Of a DNA stretch of 7,061 nt, positions 1 to 5,364 are shown in pieces. The stretch comes from CAYPGT01 sp964512985 (lineage in GTDB: Bacteria > Cyanobacteriota > Vampirovibrionia > LMEP-6097). The translations under genes and the position numbers were made by a program. Under the pieces are notes generated by a model. The model was not told where the DNA came from and searched no databases. It saw only the letters and a list, made by a program, of their open reading frames with translations. Location: positions 1 through 7,061 of the forward strand of contig CAZELI010000054.1 of the NCBI GenBank assembly GCA_964512985.1. Direction: 5' to 3'. Numbering within the stretch: position 1 is the stretch's first letter; each line of letters opens with the position of its first letter.

Positions 1-46
1 TACCTTAGATTTTAAACAATTAATACTATTTAATATCTATTTCTAA

Positions 47-310
47 TCATACAAACACTCTACTCAAATCTTCCGCTGATAAATTTGTTTTTGTGGACAA
101 GTTTGACGATCTTGCAGCTTGATATAAAGGCTCAGCAGCTACTTCAGTACGTACATCAATGGGATCATGAAGTAAACCAAGTAAATCTTGATTAATAGGC
201 TCTCGGTTTACTTGCTCAATTGTAGCTATATGTTCTGGTGCTACATCAGTTACATGTAAAAGCCCTGACCAGTCTGTTGGTTGATTTATAGTTCCTATTA
301 TTGGTTGCAT
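47..310 (-). CDS. Hypothetical small protein, 87 aa
   Basis: I do not recognise this protein. The ATG at 308-310 (MQPIIGTINQ) is chosen because an AGGAG Shine-Dalgarno site lies 7 bases upstream (318-322); a longer frame reaching 373 would start inside the 5' leader of the promoter at 377-405. The product is acidic and polar, with no signal peptide or membrane segment, and includes stretches such as DLLGLLHDP and NLSAEDLSRVF that could be short helices. It stops with TGA at 47-49. The strong Shine-Dalgarno site and matching promoter support a real, independently transcribed gene. It follows the terminator of the glycine-rich exported protein on the same strand, so the two are probably separate units. 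No terminator is visible in the 46 bases after the stop. Function unknown. Confidence 0.6.
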   Translation of the reverse strand: MQPIIGTINQPTDWSGLLHVTDVAPEHIATIEQVNREPINQDLLGLLHDPIDVRTEVAAEPLYQAARSSNLSTKTNLSAEDLSRVFV

Positions 311-376
311 TATAATACTCCTCTTATTTTTATAATTACGCTTTACTGTATCATAAATAAATACTAAAAGCAATAG

Positions 377-405
377 ATAATACTAAATATTTTCTTAGGT
401 GTAAA
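377..405 (-). promoter_or_regulatory. Sigma70-type promoter for the 87-aa protein
   Basis: On the minus strand TTTACA (400-405, five of six matches to TTGACA) is followed after exactly 17 bases by TATTAT (377-382, five of six to TATAAT). The predicted start near 370 would give a leader of about 60 bases before the ATG at 310. It lies just downstream of the terminator at 421-456, consistent with a fresh transcription unit. Confidence 0.45.
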
Positions 406-420
406 TCTTAACTTTTCCAA

Positions 421-456
421 TAAAAAGAAGCCCGATCACGCCGACCGGGCTTCTTT
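421..456 (-). terminator. Intrinsic terminator after the glycine-rich protein gene
   Basis: A perfect 11-bp inverted repeat pairs 424-434 (AAAGAAGCCCG) with 446-456 (CGGGCTTCTTT) around an 11-base loop. Read on the minus strand, the stem ends in a T-rich run (TTTTTATT, 426 down to 419). It sits 28 bases after the TAA stop of the 485-862 gene and before the promoter of the next minus-strand gene, so it most likely ends that transcript. The A-rich left arm and the TTTAGTTTTA on the other side would allow weak termination on the plus strand too. Confidence 0.85.
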
Positions 457-484
457 AGTTTTATGTACTTTAGTAAGCTAGTGA

Positions 485-862
485 TTAAGATTCATAGTTT
501 AAGAAATCACCAGTTAGACTAAGACTCTTAGTTGTAAATGGTTCCGAATAACCATAATGGAACCCATCACTAGTACCTTTGATTAGTCCTGTTATAGCAC
601 CTTTAACACCACCTACTGCAAGTCCTGTCGGTGTACCGATTACGGTACCGATCAAACCATGTCCTAATTCGCTACTATATTGATGCGATGTATCTAACCC
701 AGTAGATAAAGTACCTCTCACCGTACCCACCACAGCACTCACCGGTACTGCAATAACTGTACCTAAAGTACCTAAGATCGGATTAGCAGCCAAGACTGGC
801 TTTGCACAGATAGTAGTCAACAAGACCGAAAAAGCGATTATCAATTTATTCATTTTACGCAT
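485..862 (-). CDS. Predicted exported glycine-rich protein with internal duplication, 125 aa
   Basis: The start is set by GGGGAGG (869-875) six bases before the ATG at 860-862. Residues 1-25 form a clear Sec signal peptide: basic MRKMNK, a hydrophobic core IIAFSVLL, and VLA before Ala26 as the likely signal peptidase I site, so the protein is probably exported to the periplasm or cell envelope. The mature part has two related repeats, about residues 33-65 (GTVIAVPVSAVVGTVRGTLS) and 71-107 (GTVIGTPTGLAVGGVKGAIT), each ending in a Tyr/Ser-rich segment (HQYSSEL and FHYGYSEPF). The regular small-residue spacing (GTxxG, GxxxG) resembles glycine-zipper proteins, which pack against or insert into membranes; that is inference. 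It is monocistronic, with its own terminator at 421-456. I cannot assign a family or function, and no clear promoter stands out in 876-1000. Confidence 0.75.
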   Translation of the reverse strand: MRKMNKLIIAFSVLLTTICAKPVLAANPILGTLGTVIAVPVSAVVGTVRGTLSTGLDTSHQYSSELGHGLIGTVIGTPTGLAVGGVKGAITGLIKGTSDGFHYGYSEPFTTKSLSLTGDFLNYES

Positions 863-1048
863 ATAGCACCTCCCCTTTGATTTAGCTTATGCTTAACTTA
901 TGACGCTGTTATTCCCATACCGTGGGTTATTTAAACTAGGTGGATTCAGTTCGCTACTAAACTCACTCTTCAGTTTCAGCAAAATCTATTAATTAGTTAT
1001 ATGTTATTATTTATTCACGTATATATATTAACGATTTACCAGCGTCAT

Positions 1049-1786
1049 ATGAGTATCTCTTCAGTCCCAAACGATAATAATTCCAGAATTAATAGGGTGC
1101 TTAAACCCACACATCTTAATAATAAAATTGGAGCTGATTCTAAACGTGTCGAGATAGCACCAGAAGACTTGATTGAACGTTTTAAGACAACTATAATACC
1201 TAGCTGGCAAGAAGAATATGGTTTAAGCGATCGTATTACCAAAGGTTTAGAATTTACTGCTAAAAGATTTCTTAATGACAATGATCCATTGCGAGTAATT
1301 TGTGCATTAGGTAATGAGGTTGCTGTCGCTCTCATTGAAAGTATGAAACAATGGAAGCTTCCTAAAACTCTCGCTAATACTCTGTTTTATGGGCTTTGGG
1401 GGGTCTCAGTGGGCTCTTGTGGAGCACGTGCTGTGCTACGTGGACTTGGCACCGAAAATCTTAAGCCTTTCGTAGAGTCATCTATTCAAGATGGTATCGC
1501 AGCTATATTTGGACCAACAGGAGTAGTAATGATCGCGAATAAAGCACAGGATATGCTTTATAAAACAGTTCAAGTGATACCTCAAAGTGCGATCAACTTT
1601 GTTAGACCAATAATCTCTGTAACCCTGGCAGAAAAAGCAATCCCTAAAATTCTAGACCCTGTAGGTAAAAAAGTCGGTAAACTTGCAAGTAGAATCATTC
1701 CCGATGAAACTTATAAGAGATATTCTGAATCAATTAGTCGAAAACTACAAAAAAAATTAAGCTCTTCAGCCACCACGGCTGCTTGA
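1049..1786 (+). CDS. Hypothetical protein, 245 aa, possibly membrane-associated
   Basis: I do not recognise the family. The frame is open from an ATG at 1001, but I prefer the ATG at 1049 (MSISSVPNDN) because the 16 extra residues come from very AT-rich, promoter-like DNA (TATATT at 1024-1029). Neither start has a Shine-Dalgarno site, so the start is uncertain. Residues 1-45 are polar and Asn-rich. The centre has two fairly hydrophobic, Gly-rich segments at about 108-130 (LFYGLWGVSVGSCGARAVL) and 146-162 (GIAAIFGPTGVVMIA), and the C-terminus is strongly basic (KRYSESISRKLQKKL). There is no signal peptide. This could be a membrane-associated or secreted protein, but the segments are weak as transmembrane helices. 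It diverges from the glycine-rich protein gene across a shared 186-bp intergenic region and is followed by the tRNA-Val pseudogene. No terminator is visible after its TGA. Confidence 0.65.
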   Translation: MSISSVPNDNNSRINRVLKPTHLNNKIGADSKRVEIAPEDLIERFKTTIIPSWQEEYGLSDRITKGLEFTAKRFLNDNDPLRVICALGNEVAVALIESMKQWKLPKTLANTLFYGLWGVSVGSCGARAVLRGLGTENLKPFVESSIQDGIAAIFGPTGVVMIANKAQDMLYKTVQVIPQSAINFVRPIISVTLAEKAIPKILDPVGKKVGKLASRIIPDETYKRYSESISRKLQKKLSSSATTAA

Positions 1787-1817
1787 AAGTGGATTGACTT
1801 CAGTTCCTATTTTCTGT

Positions 1818-1889
1818 ATGGTGGGCACTGAAAGACTCGAACTTCCGACCACCGAGGTACGAGGGGTGCGCCCACCTAAGTCTACAATG
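1818..1889 (-). pseudogene. Decayed tRNA-Val duplicate (non-functional)
   Basis: Bases 1818-1850 are identical to 1972-2004, the 3' end of the intact tRNA-Val: CCA, discriminator, 3' acceptor strand, T arm and the start of the variable region. Beyond 1850 similarity is patchy. A scrambled anticodon arm lacks a 7-base loop, the D arm is missing, CTAAG (1876-1880) matches the TTAG after the acceptor stem, and CTACAATG (1882-1889) matches the upstream flank at 2059-2066. The 5' acceptor strand GGGCACT is absent, so no cloverleaf can form. This looks like an old tandem copy of the tRNA plus its upstream flank that has lost internal pieces. An integration scar (att repeat) would also give a 3'-end repeat, but no integrase gene is in the window. 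Confidence 0.7.
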
Positions 1890-1911
1890 GATTAACAAAG
1901 ACCCCCGAAGC

Positions 1912-1946
1912 AGAAAGGATAAATTGCATAGCAATTTATCCTTTCT
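1912..1946. repeat. Perfect 16-bp hairpin with ATA loop
   Basis: Bases 1912-1927 (AGAAAGGATAAATTGC) are the exact reverse complement of 1931-1946, separated by ATA. The arms are AT-rich and no T-run follows on either strand, so it is not a classic intrinsic terminator. It lies between the tRNA-Val pseudogene and the tRNA-Val gene and would form in the 3' trailer of the tRNA-Val transcript. It may be a processing or stability structure or a separate palindromic repeat. Confidence 0.75.
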
Positions 1947-1953
1947 CACGAGA

Positions 1954-2059
1954 TGCTTGTATATCTTGGAAATGGTGGGCACTGAAAGACTCGAACTTCC
2001 GACCGCCTCGGTGTAAACGAGATGCTCTACCAACTGAGCTAAGTGCCCAAGATACAAGC
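1954..2059 (-). other. Inverted repeat flanking tRNA-Val (leader-trailer pairing)
   Basis: GCTTGTATATCTTGG (1954-1968) and CCAAGATACAAGC (2047-2059) are inverted copies of each other except for a two-base insertion, and they bracket the tRNA-Val gene. In the minus-strand precursor, the leader GCTTGTATCTT directly before the tRNA can form 11 base pairs, with a two-base bulge, with the trailer AAGATATACAAGC just after CCA. This would extend the acceptor stem. The predicted transcription start near 2057 would include most of the leader arm. Confidence 0.55.
1973..2048 (-). tRNA. tRNA-Val(UAC)
   Basis: The minus strand folds into a complete 76-base tRNA including an encoded CCA. The acceptor stem is GGGCACT/AGTGCCC (7 bp). 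The D stem is GCTC/GAGC, the anticodon stem is TCTCG/CGAGG with one T-G pair, and the loop is TTTACAC. The anticodon TAC is at 2013-2015, and the T arm is GGAAG-TTCGAGT-CTTTC. UAC reads valine GUN codons, mainly GUA and GUG. It is a solitary gene divergent from priA, whose start codon lies 28 bp beyond the tRNA 5' end. Confidence 0.97.
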
Positions 2060-2065
2060 TACAAT
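2060..2065 (+). promoter_or_regulatory. Possible -10 box for priA
   Basis: TACAAT matches TATAAT at five of six positions and would start transcription around 2072, about five bases before the priA ATG. That near-leaderless message would fit the absence of a Shine-Dalgarno site. No good -35 box is visible at the expected distance, which falls inside the tRNA-Val gene, so this is tentative. Confidence 0.25.
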
Positions 2066-2091
2066 GATATCAAAACATGTCCTTCTGTAAA
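2064..2091 (-). promoter_or_regulatory. Sigma70-type promoter for tRNA-Val
   Basis: On the minus strand TTTACA (2086-2091) and TATCAT (2064-2069) are spaced by 16 bases, each matching the consensus at five of six positions. The predicted start near 2057 gives a leader of about nine bases before the mature tRNA. The -35 box lies within the first five codons of priA, so the promoter overlaps the divergent gene. Confidence 0.4.
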
Positions 2092-4383
2092 ATAGTACTC
2101 ACCAACTCTTCACAAACTTTTAGTTATCACGGTTCACTATCCTATGCCATTCCTGAAGATCTGGAGGATAAACTTGCTATAGGTTCCTTAGTCTTAGTTC
2201 CTTACCGCAACCAAAAAGAAAACGGTCTAATAATCGATATATATAATGAACTAACTGAAGAAGAGAAGAGCTTTAATATCAGGGAAATAGAAGACCTGAT
2301 CTCAGAGAATTTTAGCTTTAATTCTGAGCTGATTAATCTTATTAAATTCGTATCACGATATTATGCATGTTCATATTCTGAGGTATTTAGCTCGGTTCTT
2401 GCTACTGGTTTAATTAGTAAACCGGAGAAACTTATCAGCCTCAAACAGAAGGATAATATAGAGGCGGAGGATAATATTATTATCCAGGCTTTACGCAAGG
2501 CAAGAGGGAATCAAGCCAAATGGGCAAGGCTCAAAACTCTAACACAGTTACCAGAATCACAGCTAAAGAAAGAACTTCGTAAACTACAGAATAAAGGATT
2601 AGTAGAAGTTCAATATTCTAGTGCTTCTAAGTCTAATAAACCAAAAACCAATGACCCCTTAGATAAACTTAAAGCTCTAGAAGCAGGTGCTATTCCGACT
2701 TTGACCGAAGAGCAAGCAGTAGCGCTCGATTATATTAGAAAGAATATTACCGAAGAAAAACTAGCTTCCAAATTCCTTATTCATGGTGTTACAGGTAGCG
2801 GCAAGACCGAAATATATTTAAGGTTAATGGAAGATTGCTTTACAAGAAATCAAAGTACTATCTTCTTGGTTCCAGAGATCGCATTAGCACCGCAGCTTAC
2901 AGAAAGAATAATTCAAAGATTCGGGCAAGAGCATGTCTTAATCTGGCATAGCGCGCTAACCCAATCAGAGAGAGAGTTTAGCTTCCAGGAGATTATCGCT
3001 GGAGAACCTAAGATTATAGTCGGCGCACGCTCTGCTATCTTTGCGCCAGTGAAGAATTTAGGATTAGTGATTATAGATGAAGAGCATGAGAATTCTTATA
3101 AGCAAGATAGTCCCGCGCCGCGCTATCACGCTCGACTAGTAGCAGAGAAACGTTGTGAATTGAACAATTGTCCTTTAGTCTTAGGTTCAGCAACTCCTAA
3201 TATAGAAACTTACTATAAAGCATTAAATAAGATCGATAATTATCATTTATTAAAACTCAAGAAGCGTGTCTTTGATAATGCATTACCTAAGGTAACTATT
3301 ATCGATATGAGAGAAGAGTTTAATAATGCTAACAAGAGCATCTTCTCTAGGCTACTAAGATCCAATATAGAAGCGGCTTTAAGCAGGAAAGAGCAAATTA
3401 TTCTCTTTCTGAATAAGCGCGGTGCTGCGTCGCATGTGTTCTGTAGGAATTGTGGATTTGTGTATAAGTGTAGTCATTGCGATAGTAAGACTGTATATCA
3501 TTCAGACCGCAAGCTAATGATCTGCCATCACTGCGGATTCAATGAAGCTCATCCTAATCAATGCCCTGAATGTGATTCCAAGGCGATTAAATTCTTTGGG
3601 TTAGGTACGCAGAAACTAGAAGATGAAGTTAAACAAGCCTTCCCAGAAGCTCGTGTCAGAAGGTTAGATAGCGATGTCAGTAAAATACAAAACAACTACC
3701 TTAATACCTGGAATGATTTTAGAGACGGGAATCTAGATATATTAATAGGCACACAAATGATCGCCAAGGGCTTAGACAATCCTAATCTAACCCTAGTAGG
3801 AGTTATTTCTGCTGATAGTAATTTCTCGCAGCTAGATTATTTAGCAGATGAGCGAGGGTTCCAACTACTTACACAAGTCTCTGGCAGAGCGGGACGCAAG
3901 GACAAGCCAGGACTCGTAGTGTTCCAGTCATATCAACCCGAACGTGAAGTATTACTCGACGCTCAGCAGCAGAATTACGAGGTATTTTATACTAAAGAAA
4001 TCGAGATGAGGCAGATTCTTAAATATCCTCCCTTCTCTAAATTAATAAGATTCTTAGTAACTTCGGAGAACGAAGTGCAAGCTATCAATACCGCTAATGA
4101 ATTACATAAACTTACTTGTGATTTACTAGAGACTCTGGAACTGAGTATCGAGAATCTAGACAGCAGTCAGGGACTAAGTTCCATATCGATACTGGGTCCT
4201 TGCCCAGCCTTAGTCTCTAAAATAAACAACAAATATAGATATCATTTAGTGATCAAGATTCCTCTAATGGACAATGATAAAGATATCCAGTTAATAGAAG
4301 CACTTAAGGGAATGTTTCTTAGTCGCAAAAAAGCTAATGATGTCACTGTAACGATAGATATAGATAGTGTGAGCCTATATTAG
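2077..4383 (+). CDS. priA: Primosomal protein N' (PriA replication-restart helicase), 768 aa
   Basis: PriA is a cytoplasmic 3'-5' superfamily 2 DNA helicase that recognises stalled forks and recombination intermediates and loads the replicative helicase. The N-terminal 3'-DNA-binding domain spans about residues 1-110, followed by a winged-helix region up to about 185. The helicase core has Walker A GVTGSGKT (237-244), the DEEH box (334-337), GSATP (370-374), GTQMIAKG (558-565) and QVSGRAGR (600-607). The zinc-binding insertion has all eight cysteines: C456, C459, C465, C468, C483, C486, C496 and C499. At 768 residues it is slightly longer than the E. coli protein (732), so it appears full length. 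The ATG at 2077 has no Shine-Dalgarno site and lies 28 bp from the 5' end of the divergent tRNA-Val, so transcription must begin in or next to that tRNA gene. It converges with lpxI across the inverted repeat pair. Confidence 0.98.
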   Translation: MSFCKIVLTNSSQTFSYHGSLSYAIPEDLEDKLAIGSLVLVPYRNQKENGLIIDIYNELTEEEKSFNIREIEDLISENFSFNSELINLIKFVSRYYACSYSEVFSSVLATGLISKPEKLISLKQKDNIEAEDNIIIQALRKARGNQAKWARLKTLTQLPESQLKKELRKLQNKGLVEVQYSSASKSNKPKTNDPLDKLKALEAGAIPTLTEEQAVALDYIRKNITEEKLASKFLIHGVTGSGKTEIYLRLMEDCFTRNQSTIFLVPEIALAPQLTERIIQRFGQEHVLIWHSALTQSEREFSFQEIIAGEPKIIVGARSAIFAPVKNLGLVIIDEEHENSYKQDSPAPRYHARLVAEKRCELNNCPLVLGSATPNIETYYKALNKIDNYHLLKLKKRVFDNALPKVTIIDMREEFNNANKSIFSRLLRSNIEAALSRKEQIILFLNKRGAASHVFCRNCGFVYKCSHCDSKTVYHSDRKLMICHHCGFNEAHPNQCPECDSKAIKFFGLGTQKLEDEVKQAFPEARVRRLDSDVSKIQNNYLNTWNDFRDGNLDILIGTQMIAKGLDNPNLTLVGVISADSNFSQLDYLADERGFQLLTQVSGRAGRKDKPGLVVFQSYQPEREVLLDAQQQNYEVFYTKEIEMRQILKYPPFSKLIRFLVTSENEVQAINTANELHKLTCDLLETLELSIENLDSSQGLSSISILGPCPALVSKINNKYRYHLVIKIPLMDNDKDIQLIEALKGMFLSRKKANDVTVTIDIDSVSLY

Positions 4384-4407
4384 TTTTCCACATCGGGAAT
4401 ACTGTGA

Positions 4408-4450
4408 CGTCATCTTGAGGAGCCTGCGAAGCAGGCGACGTAAAGATCCA
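4408..4450 (+). repeat. 43-bp palindromic element, copy 1
   Basis: The order is CGTC, outer arm ATCTT (4412-4416), invariant GAGGAG (4417-4422), inner arm CCTGC, loop GAA (4428-4430), inner arm GCAGG, invariant CGACGT (4436-4441), one A, outer arm AAGAT (4443-4447), CCA. Both helices pair perfectly. The length and invariant blocks match the copies at 4468-4510 and 5963-6005. It lies 24 bases after the priA stop codon. Confidence 0.88.
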
Positions 4451-4467
4451 CTATACACTCTTAGTAG

Positions 4468-4510
4468 TGGATCCTGACGTCGCACGCTACGCGTGCTCCT
4501 CAGGATGACG
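4468..4510 (-). repeat. 43-bp palindromic element, copy 2 (inverted)
   Basis: Read on the minus strand it has CGTC, ATCCT, GAGGAG, CACGC, loop GTA (4488-4490), GCGTG, CGACGT, C, AGGAT, CCA. Both helices pair perfectly but differ in sequence from copy 1, with matching changes on both arms. It is the inverted partner of copy 1. Confidence 0.88.
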
Positions 4511-4518
4511 AATTCGTT

Positions 4519-5364
4519 CTAAGAACCAACAGTAACCGCAACTATACACATATTATGCTTATTAGCATACTCTATAGCTTGCGCCTGCTCCACGAAGAAA
4601 GTTTCATTCGCTTCCAAAGCGAGTATACTACCAGGGCTCATGGCTTGAAGAGTTTTAAGTCCAACAGTTGGCACATCAAATCGTTTATCCTGGTTCGGTT
4701 TAGCAACTTTACAGACAGTAATGGTTTGAGACTTAGCAAATATACCAAGCTTACGAAGCGAACGTTCAATACAAGCATTGGTTCCTTCAATAGCCTCAAC
4801 AGCAATCACAGCACGGTTCTTAACAACTACAGTCTGTCCAATATCCAGAGCAGCGATGCCCTTAGCCATACCCAAACCATAGTTAATTTCTTCCAGTTCT
4901 TCGACAGTTGGTTGTCTTTTAGTTAGAACTTGGGGACCAGGGAAACGATCTTTAAGATATTTAGTTTGATCAATCACTGTAAGACCAGCTTCTTCATGTA
5001 AAAATTCTGCTAATTTTAAATGTAAAGAATCATCGTTTAAGTTTTTTAGTTTAGAGAGTTGTTGCAATAATCTTTTATCAAGCTTATGAATATTTTTAAA
5101 GAAGTCTAGTTTAGGAACCTTACCTATAAACGTTATATATTTAGCATTGTATTCTTTGCACTTCTCAAGCATCGCGAAGACTTGTATGGGAGAGTATTTG
5201 AAACATACGTATGATTTCTTCATGCGTTTATACGTCTCACAGTTCAAGGCTAGAACTATAACTTCTACTCCTTCTTTCGTAGCAGACTTCGCAAGCATGT
5301 CAGGAAGTTCTCCATATCCTGCAACCAAAACTAATTGAGTAATTCGCTCTTCCATTACTGTCAT
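4519..5364 (-). CDS. lpxI: UDP-2,3-diacylglucosamine pyrophosphatase LpxI, 281 aa
   Basis: LpxI (formerly DUF1009) hydrolyses UDP-2,3-diacylglucosamine to lipid X and UMP, the fourth step of lipid A synthesis, and replaces the unrelated LpxH in many alphaproteobacteria. The N-terminal domain begins with the LVLVAGYGELP motif (11-21) and includes YITFIGKVPK (76-85). The C-terminal domain has EAIEGTN (190-196) and the family signature KPNQDKRFDVPTVG (222-235), whose acidic residues include the expected catalytic aspartate. The length of about 280 residues is normal and nothing is missing. The ATG at 5362-5364 overlaps the deoB stop codon (ATGA), implying transcription and probably coupled translation with deoB. 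GGGAGAG about 10 bases upstream, inside deoB, is a possible ribosome-binding site. Its presence implies that the organism makes lipid A, unlike Anaplasma, Ehrlichia or Orientia. Confidence 0.95.
   Translation of the reverse strand: MTVMEERITQLVLVAGYGELPDMLAKSATKEGVEVIVLALNCETYKRMKKSYVCFKYSPIQVFAMLEKCKEYNAKYITFIGKVPKLDFFKNIHKLDKRLLQQLSKLKNLNDDSLHLKLAEFLHEEAGLTVIDQTKYLKDRFPGPQVLTKRQPTVEELEEINYGLGMAKGIAALDIGQTVVVKNRAVIAVEAIEGTNACIERSLRKLGIFAKSQTITVCKVAKPNQDKRFDVPTVGLKTLQAMSPGSILALEANETFFVEQAQAIEYANKHNMCIVAVTVGS

Larger units (their letters stand above)
4408..4510. repeat. REPIN-like inverted pair of 43-bp elements in the priA-lpxI convergent gap
   Basis: Copies 1 and 2 face each other across a 17-base spacer (4451-4467) and fill most of the 135-bp gap between two convergent genes, ending 8 bases from the lpxI stop. 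The pair can also fold as one long hairpin: 15 bp at the base (4408-4422 with 4496-4510, one G-T), CGACGT with ACGTCG, and GATCCACTA (4445-4453) with TAGTGGATC (4465-4473). There is no U-tract, but a transcript from either gene would carry a stable 3' structure that could end transcription or block exonucleases. No other terminator is visible for either gene. Confidence 0.8.

Noticed and set aside
797..862. Lipoprotein signal in the glycine-rich protein
   Set aside because: The only cysteine, Cys19, is preceded by TTI, not a lipobox; VLA-A at 23-26 is a good signal peptidase I site.
886..926. Operator-like repeats (CTTATG twice; CCCA/TGGG inverted repeat) in the divergent region
   Set aside because: They are too short to distinguish from chance in AT-rich DNA, and no promoter is clear enough to relate them to.
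1912..1946. Intrinsic terminator for tRNA-Val or the upstream gene
   Set aside because: No T-run follows the hairpin on either strand and the stem is AT-rich.
1818..2004. attL/attR pair of an integrative element at tRNA-Val
   Set aside because: The two repeats are only 154 bp apart with no integrase or cargo, and additional matches beyond the tRNA 3' end fit a decayed tandem duplication better. A deleted element cannot be fully excluded.
1800..2057. An 85-codon minus-strand open frame across the tRNA-Val region
   Set aside because: It is translated from the tRNA-Val gene and its pseudogene copy; the residues VEHLVYTEAVGSSSLSVPT come straight from tRNA bases. It has no ribosome-binding site.
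4555..4926. A 123-codon plus-strand frame opposite lpxI
   Set aside because: It lies wholly antisense to a clear LpxI, has no Shine-Dalgarno site and a composition typical of a shadow frame. The same holds for plus-strand frames at 5147-5338 and 5664-5873 and minus-strand frames at 1045-1335 and 6341-6556.
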